64,000 nt of DNA from Phycisphaeraceae bacterium (GTDB lineage: Bacteria > Planctomycetota > Phycisphaerae > Phycisphaerales > SM1A02): positions 62,001 through 126,000 of the forward strand of contig JAHBWZ010000006.1 in assembly GCA_019636755.1 (NCBI GenBank), written 5' to 3'. Within the stretch, counting starts at the first letter, position 1; each line of letters opens with the position of its first letter. The notes beneath the pieces were generated by a model. The model saw only the letters and a list, made by a program, of their open reading frames with translations. It was not told where the DNA came from and made no database searches. This document shows, piece after piece, positions 17,878-25,680 of this stretch. Both the position numbers and the translations under genes were made by a program.

Positions 17878-18756
17878 ATGGCCAACCAACCACTTTCCCT
17901 GTCTCCTGATACGCCGTCCGCGGATCGCCCGCCACCGCGCCGTGAACCGATGATGCCGGAGCGCCTCCTCGCCGCCTGGGGCGCCGCGTGGCTCAGGACG
18001 TTCGAACTCGTCGGGGGCCTCACGTACCTTGCATGGGATGTGCTTCTCTGGCTCTGGCGCCGGCTGGTCGGGCGCGTCCACCTGGGCCGGACGGCAGCAG
18101 TCACACAGATCGTCCGCGTCGGCGTCCGGTCCATCGGCATCGTGACGCTGGTCTGCGGCTGCATCGGGTTTATCCTCGCGCTGCAGATGGAGCCACCGCT
18201 GCGCGACTTCGGCCAGACCGACAAGATCGCGAACATTATCGGCGTCGCCGTCTTTCGAGAACTCGGACCGCTCATTGCGGCGATCGTGCTGACCGGCTTC
18301 GCCGGCGCCGCGATTGCCGCGGAACTCGGCACAATGGTCGTCGGCGAGGAGATCGAGGCACTGGAGGCGCATGCACTCAATCCGATCCGCTTCCTTGTCG
18401 TGCCTCGCGTACTCGCAACCATTGTCAGCCTGGTCGCGCTGACGGTGATCGCGGACGTAGTCGCTGTGGGAGCCGGAAGCGCTGTGACAGTCCTGCTGCT
18501 GGGCGTACCATTCGATCTGTACTGGACGAACACCGTGGACCAGCTCCAGGTCAGCGACTTCGTGACCGGCCTGATCAAGGCAGGCGCCTTCGGCACGATT
18601 CTCTCGCTGATCGCCTGTTACAACGGCCTTCGGGTCACGGGTGGCGCTGCGGGCGTCGGTCGTGCAACAACTGACACCGTCGTGCAGACAGTTGTCCTGG
18701 TCATCGTGGCCGACCTCATCATCACCGGCATCTTCTACACCCTCGGGTTCAACTGA
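17878..18756 (+). CDS. MlaE-family ABC transporter permease
   Basis: 292 residues. After a 25-residue polar start, the protein follows the MlaE/YrbE pattern: an amphipathic N-terminal helix, then five or six membrane helices. It has the conserved block ELGPLIAAIVLTGFAGAAIAAELGTMVVGEEIEALEAH, split here between membrane and cytosolic loop, then NPIRFLVVPRVLATIVSLVAL. In other bacteria MlaE works with the MlaF ATPase and an MCE protein to move phospholipids between membranes. Neither partner is adjacent. It is 51 bp after the STAS gene, probably co-transcribed. Confidence 0.88.
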   Translation: MANQPLSLSPDTPSADRPPPRREPMMPERLLAAWGAAWLRTFELVGGLTYLAWDVLLWLWRRLVGRVHLGRTAAVTQIVRVGVRSIGIVTLVCGCIGFILALQMEPPLRDFGQTDKIANIIGVAVFRELGPLIAAIVLTGFAGAAIAAELGTMVVGEEIEALEAHALNPIRFLVVPRVLATIVSLVALTVIADVVAVGAGSAVTVLLLGVPFDLYWTNTVDQLQVSDFVTGLIKAGAFGTILSLIACYNGLRVTGGAAGVGRATTDTVVQTVVLVIVADLIITGIFYTLGFN

Positions 18757-18774
18757 TTCCGCTCAGGGCACTCC

Positions 18775-19707
18775 GTGCGACCGCTTGCTCTGGCTACCTG
18801 CAATGCGCTGCCGGCATGGGAGATCGACGACCGGTATCTCCATGCGGTTCTGTCGGCGCGCGGCCTGCAGTTCGAACGCCCGGTCTGGTCCGACCCGATG
18901 GTCGACTGGTCGCGCTTCGCGGCGATCCTGATCCGGACAACCTGGGACTATCACCTGCATCTGCCCGAGTTCCTGCGCTGGGCCGCGAGGGTCTCGACCG
19001 TCACGACCATGTGGAATCCGCTTCCGATTGTGGAGTGGAACTCACATAAGCGGTACCTCTTCGATCTTGCCGAACGGGGCGTACCCGTGATGCCGACCAT
19101 GCTGATTCCAGCGGGGACACCCATCACGCCCGACCTCCTGCATGCGTGGTGCTGCTCGCTTGATCACACCGGCGGTTGCGCGGTGCTCAAGCCATGCGTC
19201 GGTGCGACAGCACGGGAGATCCTGCCGTTCCGGCACTCTGGCCTCGACCACGATGGCGGGGATGCGACGCTGTTCGCGGATCTGTCCACGGCGTGCGCGC
19301 ATGCCCGGGGGCTTCTCGCGTCGGAGGACCTTCTGCTCCAACCGTGGTGCAGCACCGTGATCGATGAAGGCGAGTACTCGATCCTGTTCATCGACGGTCG
19401 GTTCGCCCACGGCGTCCGCAAGGTGCCGAAGGTCGGCGACTACCGGGTCCAGGACGACTTCGGTGCGCGCGACGAGCCATGGGAACCGGATCGCGAGGCG
19501 CGAACGCTGGCACAGACGGCTGTCGATTCTGTGCCGATCGACCTGATGTACGCGCGCGTCGACCTGCTGCGACGACCGTCAGCCGCCGGCCGAACGGGCG
19601 GGTTGTGCGTGGGCGAACTGGAACTCATCGAGCCGTCGCTCTTCCTCCGCCACGCGCCGAAGACCGCAGATCGGCTGGTCGATGCGCTGATGGCGCGACT
19701 GGCATGA
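18775..19707 (+). CDS. ATP-grasp domain protein (RimK/glutathione-synthetase-like)
   Basis: 310 residues, GTG start 18 bp after mlaE. The pre-grasp part has DWSRFAAILIRTTWDYHLHL, typical of the uncharacterised ATP-grasp group that includes prokaryotic glutathione-synthetase-like enzymes. The grasp fold shows CAVLKPCVGATAREI (ATP-binding lysine), LLLQPWCSTVIDEGEYSILF and a C-terminal metal site GGLCVGELELIEPSLFL with the acidic Glu-x-Asn/Glu pattern. Family chemistry is ATP-dependent joining of a carboxylate to an amine or thiol. The substrate is unknown. Confidence 0.8.
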   Translation: MRPLALATCNALPAWEIDDRYLHAVLSARGLQFERPVWSDPMVDWSRFAAILIRTTWDYHLHLPEFLRWAARVSTVTTMWNPLPIVEWNSHKRYLFDLAERGVPVMPTMLIPAGTPITPDLLHAWCCSLDHTGGCAVLKPCVGATAREILPFRHSGLDHDGGDATLFADLSTACAHARGLLASEDLLLQPWCSTVIDEGEYSILFIDGRFAHGVRKVPKVGDYRVQDDFGARDEPWEPDREARTLAQTAVDSVPIDLMYARVDLLRRPSAAGRTGGLCVGELELIEPSLFLRHAPKTADRLVDALMARLA

Positions 19708-19854
19708 GTCCACGGGCCGAGTATCCGCCGGAGATCCGTGGAGCACAGCGCTGTCCCAGGCAGCAGGACGCCTGCCCGCCGGGCCAGGGGAGACATCAGG
19801 GAAGCGCCCGCGGCGCCATCAGGAGCGTTCCGGGCGCCTTATGGGCGTTCTGTG

Positions 19855-21653
19855 GTCGATCTGGGTCGATCTGGACACACCACTCCCGGAGTCGGTCGGA
19901 GTCGATCTGGACACACCCCTTCCGGTGGAGCCCGGGAGTCATGGACACACCCATCGGCAGGCCCCGGGGCCGTCATGGCCACACCCGTCGGCAGGGCCGG
20001 CCCGTGTCGCGCAGGCCGTCGCACCGGCATATCCGCCGCACTTCCGGGAACGGTCCCCCCGCGTGGTGATCATCGGGTCCATGGCAACACCAAGACACCG
20101 TATCTTTGATCCGACCCAGCCCGTCACCTGCCACTGCGTCTCGCGGTGTGTCCGGCGCATCGGCCTGCTCAATGCCGAGAAGCGCAGGCAGCGCCTGCGC
20201 GAACGACTGGAGCAACTCGTCCGCATCTTCGCCATCGATGTCCTGGAGTGGGCGATCCTCCCGAACCACTTCCACCTGGTCGCCTCGACCCATCCAGACC
20301 TCGTCTCGCTCTGGTCTGATCAGGAGGTCGCGCGTCGATACCGCACGCTGTCACCCGACTACGCCTGGCGACGGCGAAAGCGGATCGATCGCTCGCTGCC
20401 CGCCCAGCCGGAGGAAATCGACGCTGCCCTTGCGGACCCCGAACTCATCGTCCGATGGCGTCGTGATCTCGCCGATCTCTCCACATTCCACAAGTTCCTC
20501 AAGCAGAAGCTGGCCCGCATCATCAATCTCGATGACGATGTCACCGGGCACTGCTTCGAGGGACGATTCAAGTCGATCGTCGCACTCGATGCCGAAGCGG
20601 TCATTGCCCACATGGTCTATGTCGCTCTGAACCCCGTCCGCGCATCGCTGGCCGGATCGCTCGACGACTATGAGTTCTGCTCGCTCGCAGACCGGATCGA
20701 GGAACTCAGGACCCGCATCCGTGCCGGAGAGTTCGCCGGTGAAGTCGCCGCCGCACAGGAGAAGCTGCGTGCGATCGCACTGCAGCCGGCCCTGCCCTGC
20801 ACTCCCGGCGCGGAGGCACAGAATGCCGGCACGCTGCCCTGCGGGGCCCCGAACCCGTGGTTCGGCGGCCGGGTGCCGACGGTGTTCCAGGGGGTCACGC
20901 TGGCTGCCTTCCTGATGAAGGTGGACGCCGTTGCACGGGTGCAGCGTGCCAATCAACGAGGCGTGATTCCGGAGCCATCGCCCTCACCGCTTGCAGATCT
21001 GGACCAGATCCTGCTCCAGAGGGTCCGTGACGGAGGCGGCATGGACCTGGCCGATGCTGCCGCCTGTGCGCTCGAGGGAATCGAGCCGGCGATGTCACGA
21101 GGGCTCGAGAATCCACTGGGCACGTTCAGCGGCAGCACCGAGTCGCTTGCGTGCGCGGCGCGGGCGACAGGACGGACCTGCATCCTCGGCATCGCAGCGT
21201 TCGAGGCGGGAAGGCCGCGTCGAGTGGCCGCCGCGGCACACGAGGACCGTGGCTCACCATCGGTGCGCTGATACCCGCTGCGGATGCAGCGCCGTGCGGC
21301 GGCAGCCGCTGCCATGACCTGTGCCCTGCACCACGGTGCGCCCGCGGTCTCTGCACGTACCGGTCACGCGTTCAGCGCTGACATCACGCGACCCTGCCCC
21401 GGGCCGGCCGGTGCCGCGCGATCAGGCCGGATCCGCGCGGCCATCGGAGCCGGGAGTCACTCAACCAGGCCGTCATGCCGACTCGGACGGGGGCTCGATG
21501 CACCCGTCGGCGCCAGGATCGCACCTCGGACCGCCGGCAGGTGGCCGGCGGGTGTGGCCATGACGATGGCCACCGACGGGTGTGGCCATGACGGCGATTG
21601 AACGGGTGTGTCCATGAACGTCCCCCGGCGTTTAAGAGGGTGTGTCCAGGATC
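19855..21653. mobile_element. REP-type transposase gene framed by mirrored short repeats
   Basis: Left of the transposase: GTCGATCTGGACACACC at 19865-19881 and 19901-19917, then TCATGGACACACCCATCGG (19939) and TCATGGCCACACCCGTCGG (19973). To the right the same motif appears reversed: GGGTGTGGCCATGAC near 21550 and 21579, GGGTGTGTCCATGA near 21604 and GGGTGTGTCCAGGA near 21638. A 22-bp block at 19970-19991 is the exact reverse complement of 21573-21594. The layout resembles the REP arrays that flank RAYT transposase genes. The outer limits are uncertain. Confidence 0.7.
20081..21271 (+). CDS. REP-associated tyrosine transposase (Y1/HUH family)
   Basis: 396 residues. The start at 20081 is chosen because the homologous region begins RHRIFDPTQPVTCHCVSRCV. 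The metal-binding HUH motif is LPNHFHLVAST at about 64-74. The catalytic tyrosine is probably in MVYVALNPVRASLAGS near residue 177. A GHCFEGRFKSI motif, typical of the family, lies between. The C-terminal 200 residues extend beyond the usual IS200-type length, as in the longer planctomycete and proteobacterial relatives. Such enzymes nick single-stranded palindromic ends, and the flanking repeats are plausible substrates. Confidence 0.88.
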   Translation: MATPRHRIFDPTQPVTCHCVSRCVRRIGLLNAEKRRQRLRERLEQLVRIFAIDVLEWAILPNHFHLVASTHPDLVSLWSDQEVARRYRTLSPDYAWRRRKRIDRSLPAQPEEIDAALADPELIVRWRRDLADLSTFHKFLKQKLARIINLDDDVTGHCFEGRFKSIVALDAEAVIAHMVYVALNPVRASLAGSLDDYEFCSLADRIEELRTRIRAGEFAGEVAAAQEKLRAIALQPALPCTPGAEAQNAGTLPCGAPNPWFGGRVPTVFQGVTLAAFLMKVDAVARVQRANQRGVIPEPSPSPLADLDQILLQRVRDGGGMDLADAAACALEGIEPAMSRGLENPLGTFSGSTESLACAARATGRTCILGIAAFEAGRPRRVAAAAHEDRGSPSVR

Positions 21654-22598
21654 TCACGGCGTCTCCGGGCTCTCGCGATGGGCGGTTCGTTCCTGCACGC
21701 GCCGCAGCCGAGGAACTCCGCGCCTGGTGCGTTGTGCCTTCTCCGGCAGGCCTCCGCGCCATCCCTCCGTACGCCGCGCACTGCAACGGGGCGACCGCGC
21801 GGGAGCCGGGCAGCGCAGATCCATCGAGCGATGTCGCCGCGCATGGCGACTGCCACCGCACGGCCTCCGGCATGGCCAACGCACGTCCTTGCGGAGTCGA
21901 CGACGCGCGCAGCCGCGCGCAGCGCTTCCCGGCGGACGAGGATCCACTCCTCCATCCCTGTGGCCTTCGGCCAACTCAGAATCGGGCGTCTTCTCGGTCC
22001 GCTGCATCGAAGGCTGTGTATCGCACGCGTCCGCAGGGTCTCGCGGCCGACAACTTCCGCATGCAGGTCGATTCCGGCACGCACGACGGACCAGGGGCGC
22101 CGACCGAGGACACCCGCGCCATTGCCGGCCAGCCCATCGCCGCGCTCCCCGTCGACCCGCTCGATGCACGCACACGCGCGCCAGCGAGCGCGCCGTCATG
22201 CCCCGAGCGCGTCGGACGGCGCGAGGCGCGTCGGTGAGCCTGAAGCGACCGAGCCGTCGCTCTCCCGTTGACACCGGCCCGACGCCGAGAGCACGCCGGA
22301 GGGCGCCCAGGAGGGGCGTCGCCATCCCGGGCAGACGGCGAAGCGCCGCCGACCGGCGCGGCCGGATCCCCAGCCGCCCGTTCACACCGCGCACGCGCGC
22401 GAACGACGCGCCGTGCCACGCCGGCGTCCGTCACTGCCCACCCGGTCTCCACGACCCCGCCCATGGTTCCATGGCCATCGCCACCGGGACCTCCCGCCCC
22501 GCCGGCCTGCGCCGCCCTCATGGCATCACCTCGGTGCCGCCGCGCCGTGCCGCCGCCGTACAGTCGCGGCGCCGCGCCACGTCGTCCGCCCGATCGCC
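21272..22598. other. 1.3-kb region with no recognised gene
   Basis: Apart from the transposon-side repeats (to 21653), I see no supported gene on either strand. Several overlapping open frames of about 200 codons exist in different phases, and all have the Arg/Pro/Ala bias of non-coding GC-rich DNA. It may hold decayed genes next to the tRNA. Confidence 0.5.
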
Positions 22599-22628
22599 TT
22601 GCTGCGCCCGCGGACCGGCTGCTATCCT
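22599..22628 (+). promoter_or_regulatory. Promoter for tRNA-Gly
   Basis: TTGCTG (22599-22604) and TATCCT (22623-22628) with an 18-bp spacer, placed 14 bp before the tRNA 5' end. Confidence 0.5.
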
Positions 22629-22642
22629 CCCGCGTTCGCGGC

Positions 22643-22715
<73 letters not shown>

Positions 22716-22833
22716 TTTTCCGTAAGTCTCGCTGAGTTCGTTCGATACGGAAACCCACCTCTTCACGGTGGAGCAACCTGAGACGCAAAGTCGCGCGGTT
22801 AATGACCGCGCTCCGCGTTCAGGAGCTCCACCG

Positions 22834-24174
22834 ATGCCGAAGACCCCGTCCTATCGCAAGCGCAAGGGCTACACCCAGGCGCTCGTCACCCTCACCGACT
22901 CGCGCACCCGGAAGCGCCGCGACTTCTGGCTCGGCGAGTACGGCACGCCCGCCAGCCGCGAGCGATACCACCGCATCATCGCCGCGTGGGAGGCCAGCGA
23001 CCGGCGCTGGCCGGAGCCGGAGGCGCCCGACGGCGAAGAGCACGCCGATGCGTCGCCGGTCGCGACGATCACCATGATCATCGATCGGTATTGGCAATGG
23101 GCCGAGCAGTACTACCAGCCGAACGAGTGGGGCACGCTGCGTGTCGTGCTGCGTCTGCTTCGCGAGCACTACGGCACGACGTCGGCGATCGACTTCGGGT
23201 CGAAGAAGCTCCGCCATCTTCGTGAGGCGATGATCGTCGGCGATCCTGACGCCGACCCGCCGCGCCCGGCCTGGTCGCGCAAGTACATCAACCAGCACGT
23301 GCAGCGGATCACGCGCATGTTCCGCTGGGCGGCGTCGCACGAGCTGATCCCTGCCAACGTCCACCGGGCGCTCGACACCGTCGAGTCGCTGAAGCGCGGT
23401 CGGACGAAGGCGCGCGAAGGCAAGCGCGTGGAGCCGGTCCCCCCGGAGCGCATCGAGAAGGTGCGGCCGTTCCTGAGCCGCCAGGTCAACGCGATCGTCG
23501 ATCTCCAGCTCCTGACCGGCGCCCGGCCCGGCGAGCTGCTGAGCCTTCGGCCGATCGACCTGCACATGGACGACGACGCCGGCGTCTGGACCTACCGCCC
23601 GAAGGAGCACAAGAACCGGTTCCGCGGCCAGGAGCGCGTGATCTACCTGGGCCCGAAGGCGCAGCAGGTCATCCGGCCTTTCCTCACGGACCGCCCGATC
23701 GACGCGTTCCTCTTCAGCCCAGCGGAGGCCGAGGCCGAACGGCGCGCCGCCGTGTACGCGGCGCGCAAGACGCCGATGTCCTGCGGCAACCGCCCGGGCA
23801 CGAATCGATCGGACGACCCGCAACGCTCCGCCGGCGACCGGTACACGTCACCGAGCTACTACGTCGCGATCCGCCGCGCCTGCGACCAGGCGTTCCCCCC
23901 GCCCGCGCCGCTCGCGAAGCGGAAGGACGAGACGATCGCGAACTGGAACGCCCGCCTGACCACGAAGCAGAAGGAGCAGCTGAAGGCGTGGCGCAAGGCC
24001 CACCGCTGGCACCCGCACCAGCTCCGGCACAACGCGGCGACGGAGATCCGGAAGGCCTTTGGGCTCGAGGCGGCGCAGCTCGCGCTTGGTCACGCCAGCG
24101 CGCAGATCACGGACGCGATCTACGCCGAGCGGGACCATGCGAAGGTCATGGAGGTGATGCGACGGGTCGGCTGA
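22834..24174 (+). CDS. Tyrosine recombinase / integrase
   Basis: 446 residues. The ATG at 22834 is used because CAGGAGC precedes it and the protein then opens TPSYRKRKGYTQALVTLTDS, typical of planctomycete integrases. The core-binding domain lies at about 75-190. The catalytic residues are visible: Arg in LTGARPGELLSLR, the HxxR box in HPHQLRHNAATE, His in ALGHASAQ, and the nucleophile Tyr in DAIYAERD near the C-terminus. It is complete and probably active. It lies just downstream of tRNA-Gly and would integrate and excise the island there (inference). Confidence 0.93.
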   Translation: MPKTPSYRKRKGYTQALVTLTDSRTRKRRDFWLGEYGTPASRERYHRIIAAWEASDRRWPEPEAPDGEEHADASPVATITMIIDRYWQWAEQYYQPNEWGTLRVVLRLLREHYGTTSAIDFGSKKLRHLREAMIVGDPDADPPRPAWSRKYINQHVQRITRMFRWAASHELIPANVHRALDTVESLKRGRTKAREGKRVEPVPPERIEKVRPFLSRQVNAIVDLQLLTGARPGELLSLRPIDLHMDDDAGVWTYRPKEHKNRFRGQERVIYLGPKAQQVIRPFLTDRPIDAFLFSPAEAEAERRAAVYAARKTPMSCGNRPGTNRSDDPQRSAGDRYTSPSYYVAIRRACDQAFPPPAPLAKRKDETIANWNARLTTKQKEQLKAWRKAHRWHPHQLRHNAATEIRKAFGLEAAQLALGHASAQITDAIYAERDHAKVMEVMRRVG

Positions 24175-24279
24175 ACCGCAAAACTCGGACGGCCCCGGCC
24201 GCGGTCACGCCAGTCCCGGCCCCGGATCTGGGTAGGATACGCGTTCGAGACCGGATTCCCGACGGACCCACTGTGAAAC

Positions 24280-25680
24280 ATGCTGCTCCAGATCGAGACA
24301 ACACACCGCCCGGCGACGGACCTGGGCTACCTGCTCCACAAGAACCCGGCCAAGCTGCAGTCGTTCGATCTCAGCTTCGGCAAGGTCCATGTGTTCTATC
24401 CGATCGCCACGGAGGAGCGATGCCAGGTCGCCGTCCTACTTGACGTCGATCCGATTGGCCTCGTCCGTGGACGTCGCGGCCCGTCCGGCAACAACCGAAG
24501 TCTCGATCAGTACGTCAACGATCGCCCCTACGTCGCTTCGTCGTTCCTGAGCGTCGCGATGAACAAGCTGTTCGCGACGGCGATGAACGGCCGGAGCAAG
24601 GAGCGTCCGGAACTCGTCGATAGACCCCTCCCACTCAAGGCGACGCTCTCGGTGGTGCCGTGCCGCGGCGGCGAGGAGTTGCTGCGCCGACTCTTGGAAC
24701 CGCTCGGCTACACACTCACGGCGGAACGTCACCCGCTGGATGAGCGTTTCCCGGAATGGGGCGAGGGTCCCTATCACACCGTTGCGCTCGAGCAGACCGT
24801 CACGCTCCGTGCGCTGCTTCAGCACCTCTACGTTCTCATTCCCGTGCTTGACAACGACAAGCACTACTGGGTCGGCGAGGACGAGATCGAGAAGCTCCTG
24901 GCACGCGGTGAATCGTGGCTCCGCACGCACCCGGAGAAGGACCTGATCACCACGCGGTATCTCAAGTACCAGCATCGCCTCACCCGTGATGCGCTTGCGA
25001 GGCTCGCGTCGGAGGACGACCTCGATCCGGATGCGACGGAGCACGAGCATGACGTCGAGGAAGAGGAGATCGAGAAGCCGCTGAGCCTCAACGCGCAACG
25101 CATGGGCTCTGTCCTGGCCGCGCTCAAGGCGAGCGGCGCAGCGCAGGTTCTCGATCTCGGATGCGGCGAAGGCAACCTCCTGAGGGATCTCCTCAAGGAG
25201 AAGCAGTTCGCCCGCATCGTCGGCATGGATGTATCCTTGCGCTCATTGGAGCGGGCATCTGAGCGATTGAAGCTCGAGCGACTGCCCGACATGCAGCGCC
25301 GCCGTATCGAGCTGATGCACGGCTCGCTGATCTACCGCGACGAGCGGCTCGCCGGATTCGATGCGGCGGCCGTCGTTGAGGTCATCGAGCATCTCGATCC
25401 ACCGAGGCTCCGAGCGTTCGAGCGCGCCGTGTTTGAATTCGCCCGACCGGGGACGGTTGTCATCACAACTCCGAATCGCGAGTACAACGTGATGTGGGAG
25501 ACGCTGCCGGCGGGCACGCTCCGGCATCGCGACCATCGATTCGAGTGGACTCGTGCCGAATTCAGGGAGTGGGCCGAGCGTGTCGCTGAGTCACACGGCT
25601 ACGCCGTGCGGTTCCTCCCCGTTGGGCCGGTGGAGGATGCGGTGGGAAGTCCGACGCAGATGGGAGTGTTCGAACGATGA
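24280..25680 (+). CDS. hen1: RNA 3'-terminal ribose 2'-O-methyltransferase Hen1
   Basis: 466 residues, the full bacterial Hen1 architecture. The N-terminal half (about 1-240; HRPATDLGYLLHKNPAKLQ) is the Pnkp-partner domain. The C-terminal half is a SAM methyltransferase with VLDLGCGEGNLLRDLL at about 287-302 and the metal-binding site EVIEHLDPPRL with a downstream His pair (RHRDHRFEW). Known chemistry: Mn-dependent methylation of the 3'-terminal 2'-OH of a cut RNA before ligation, which makes the repaired bond resistant to being cut again. The stop overlaps the pnkp start by 4 bp (ATGA), so the two are coupled. The C-terminal region is intact. Confidence 0.96.
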   Translation: MLLQIETTHRPATDLGYLLHKNPAKLQSFDLSFGKVHVFYPIATEERCQVAVLLDVDPIGLVRGRRGPSGNNRSLDQYVNDRPYVASSFLSVAMNKLFATAMNGRSKERPELVDRPLPLKATLSVVPCRGGEELLRRLLEPLGYTLTAERHPLDERFPEWGEGPYHTVALEQTVTLRALLQHLYVLIPVLDNDKHYWVGEDEIEKLLARGESWLRTHPEKDLITTRYLKYQHRLTRDALARLASEDDLDPDATEHEHDVEEEEIEKPLSLNAQRMGSVLAALKASGAAQVLDLGCGEGNLLRDLLKEKQFARIVGMDVSLRSLERASERLKLERLPDMQRRRIELMHGSLIYRDERLAGFDAAAVVEVIEHLDPPRLRAFERAVFEFARPGTVVITTPNREYNVMWETLPAGTLRHRDHRFEWTRAEFREWAERVAESHGYAVRFLPVGPVEDAVGSPTQMGVFER

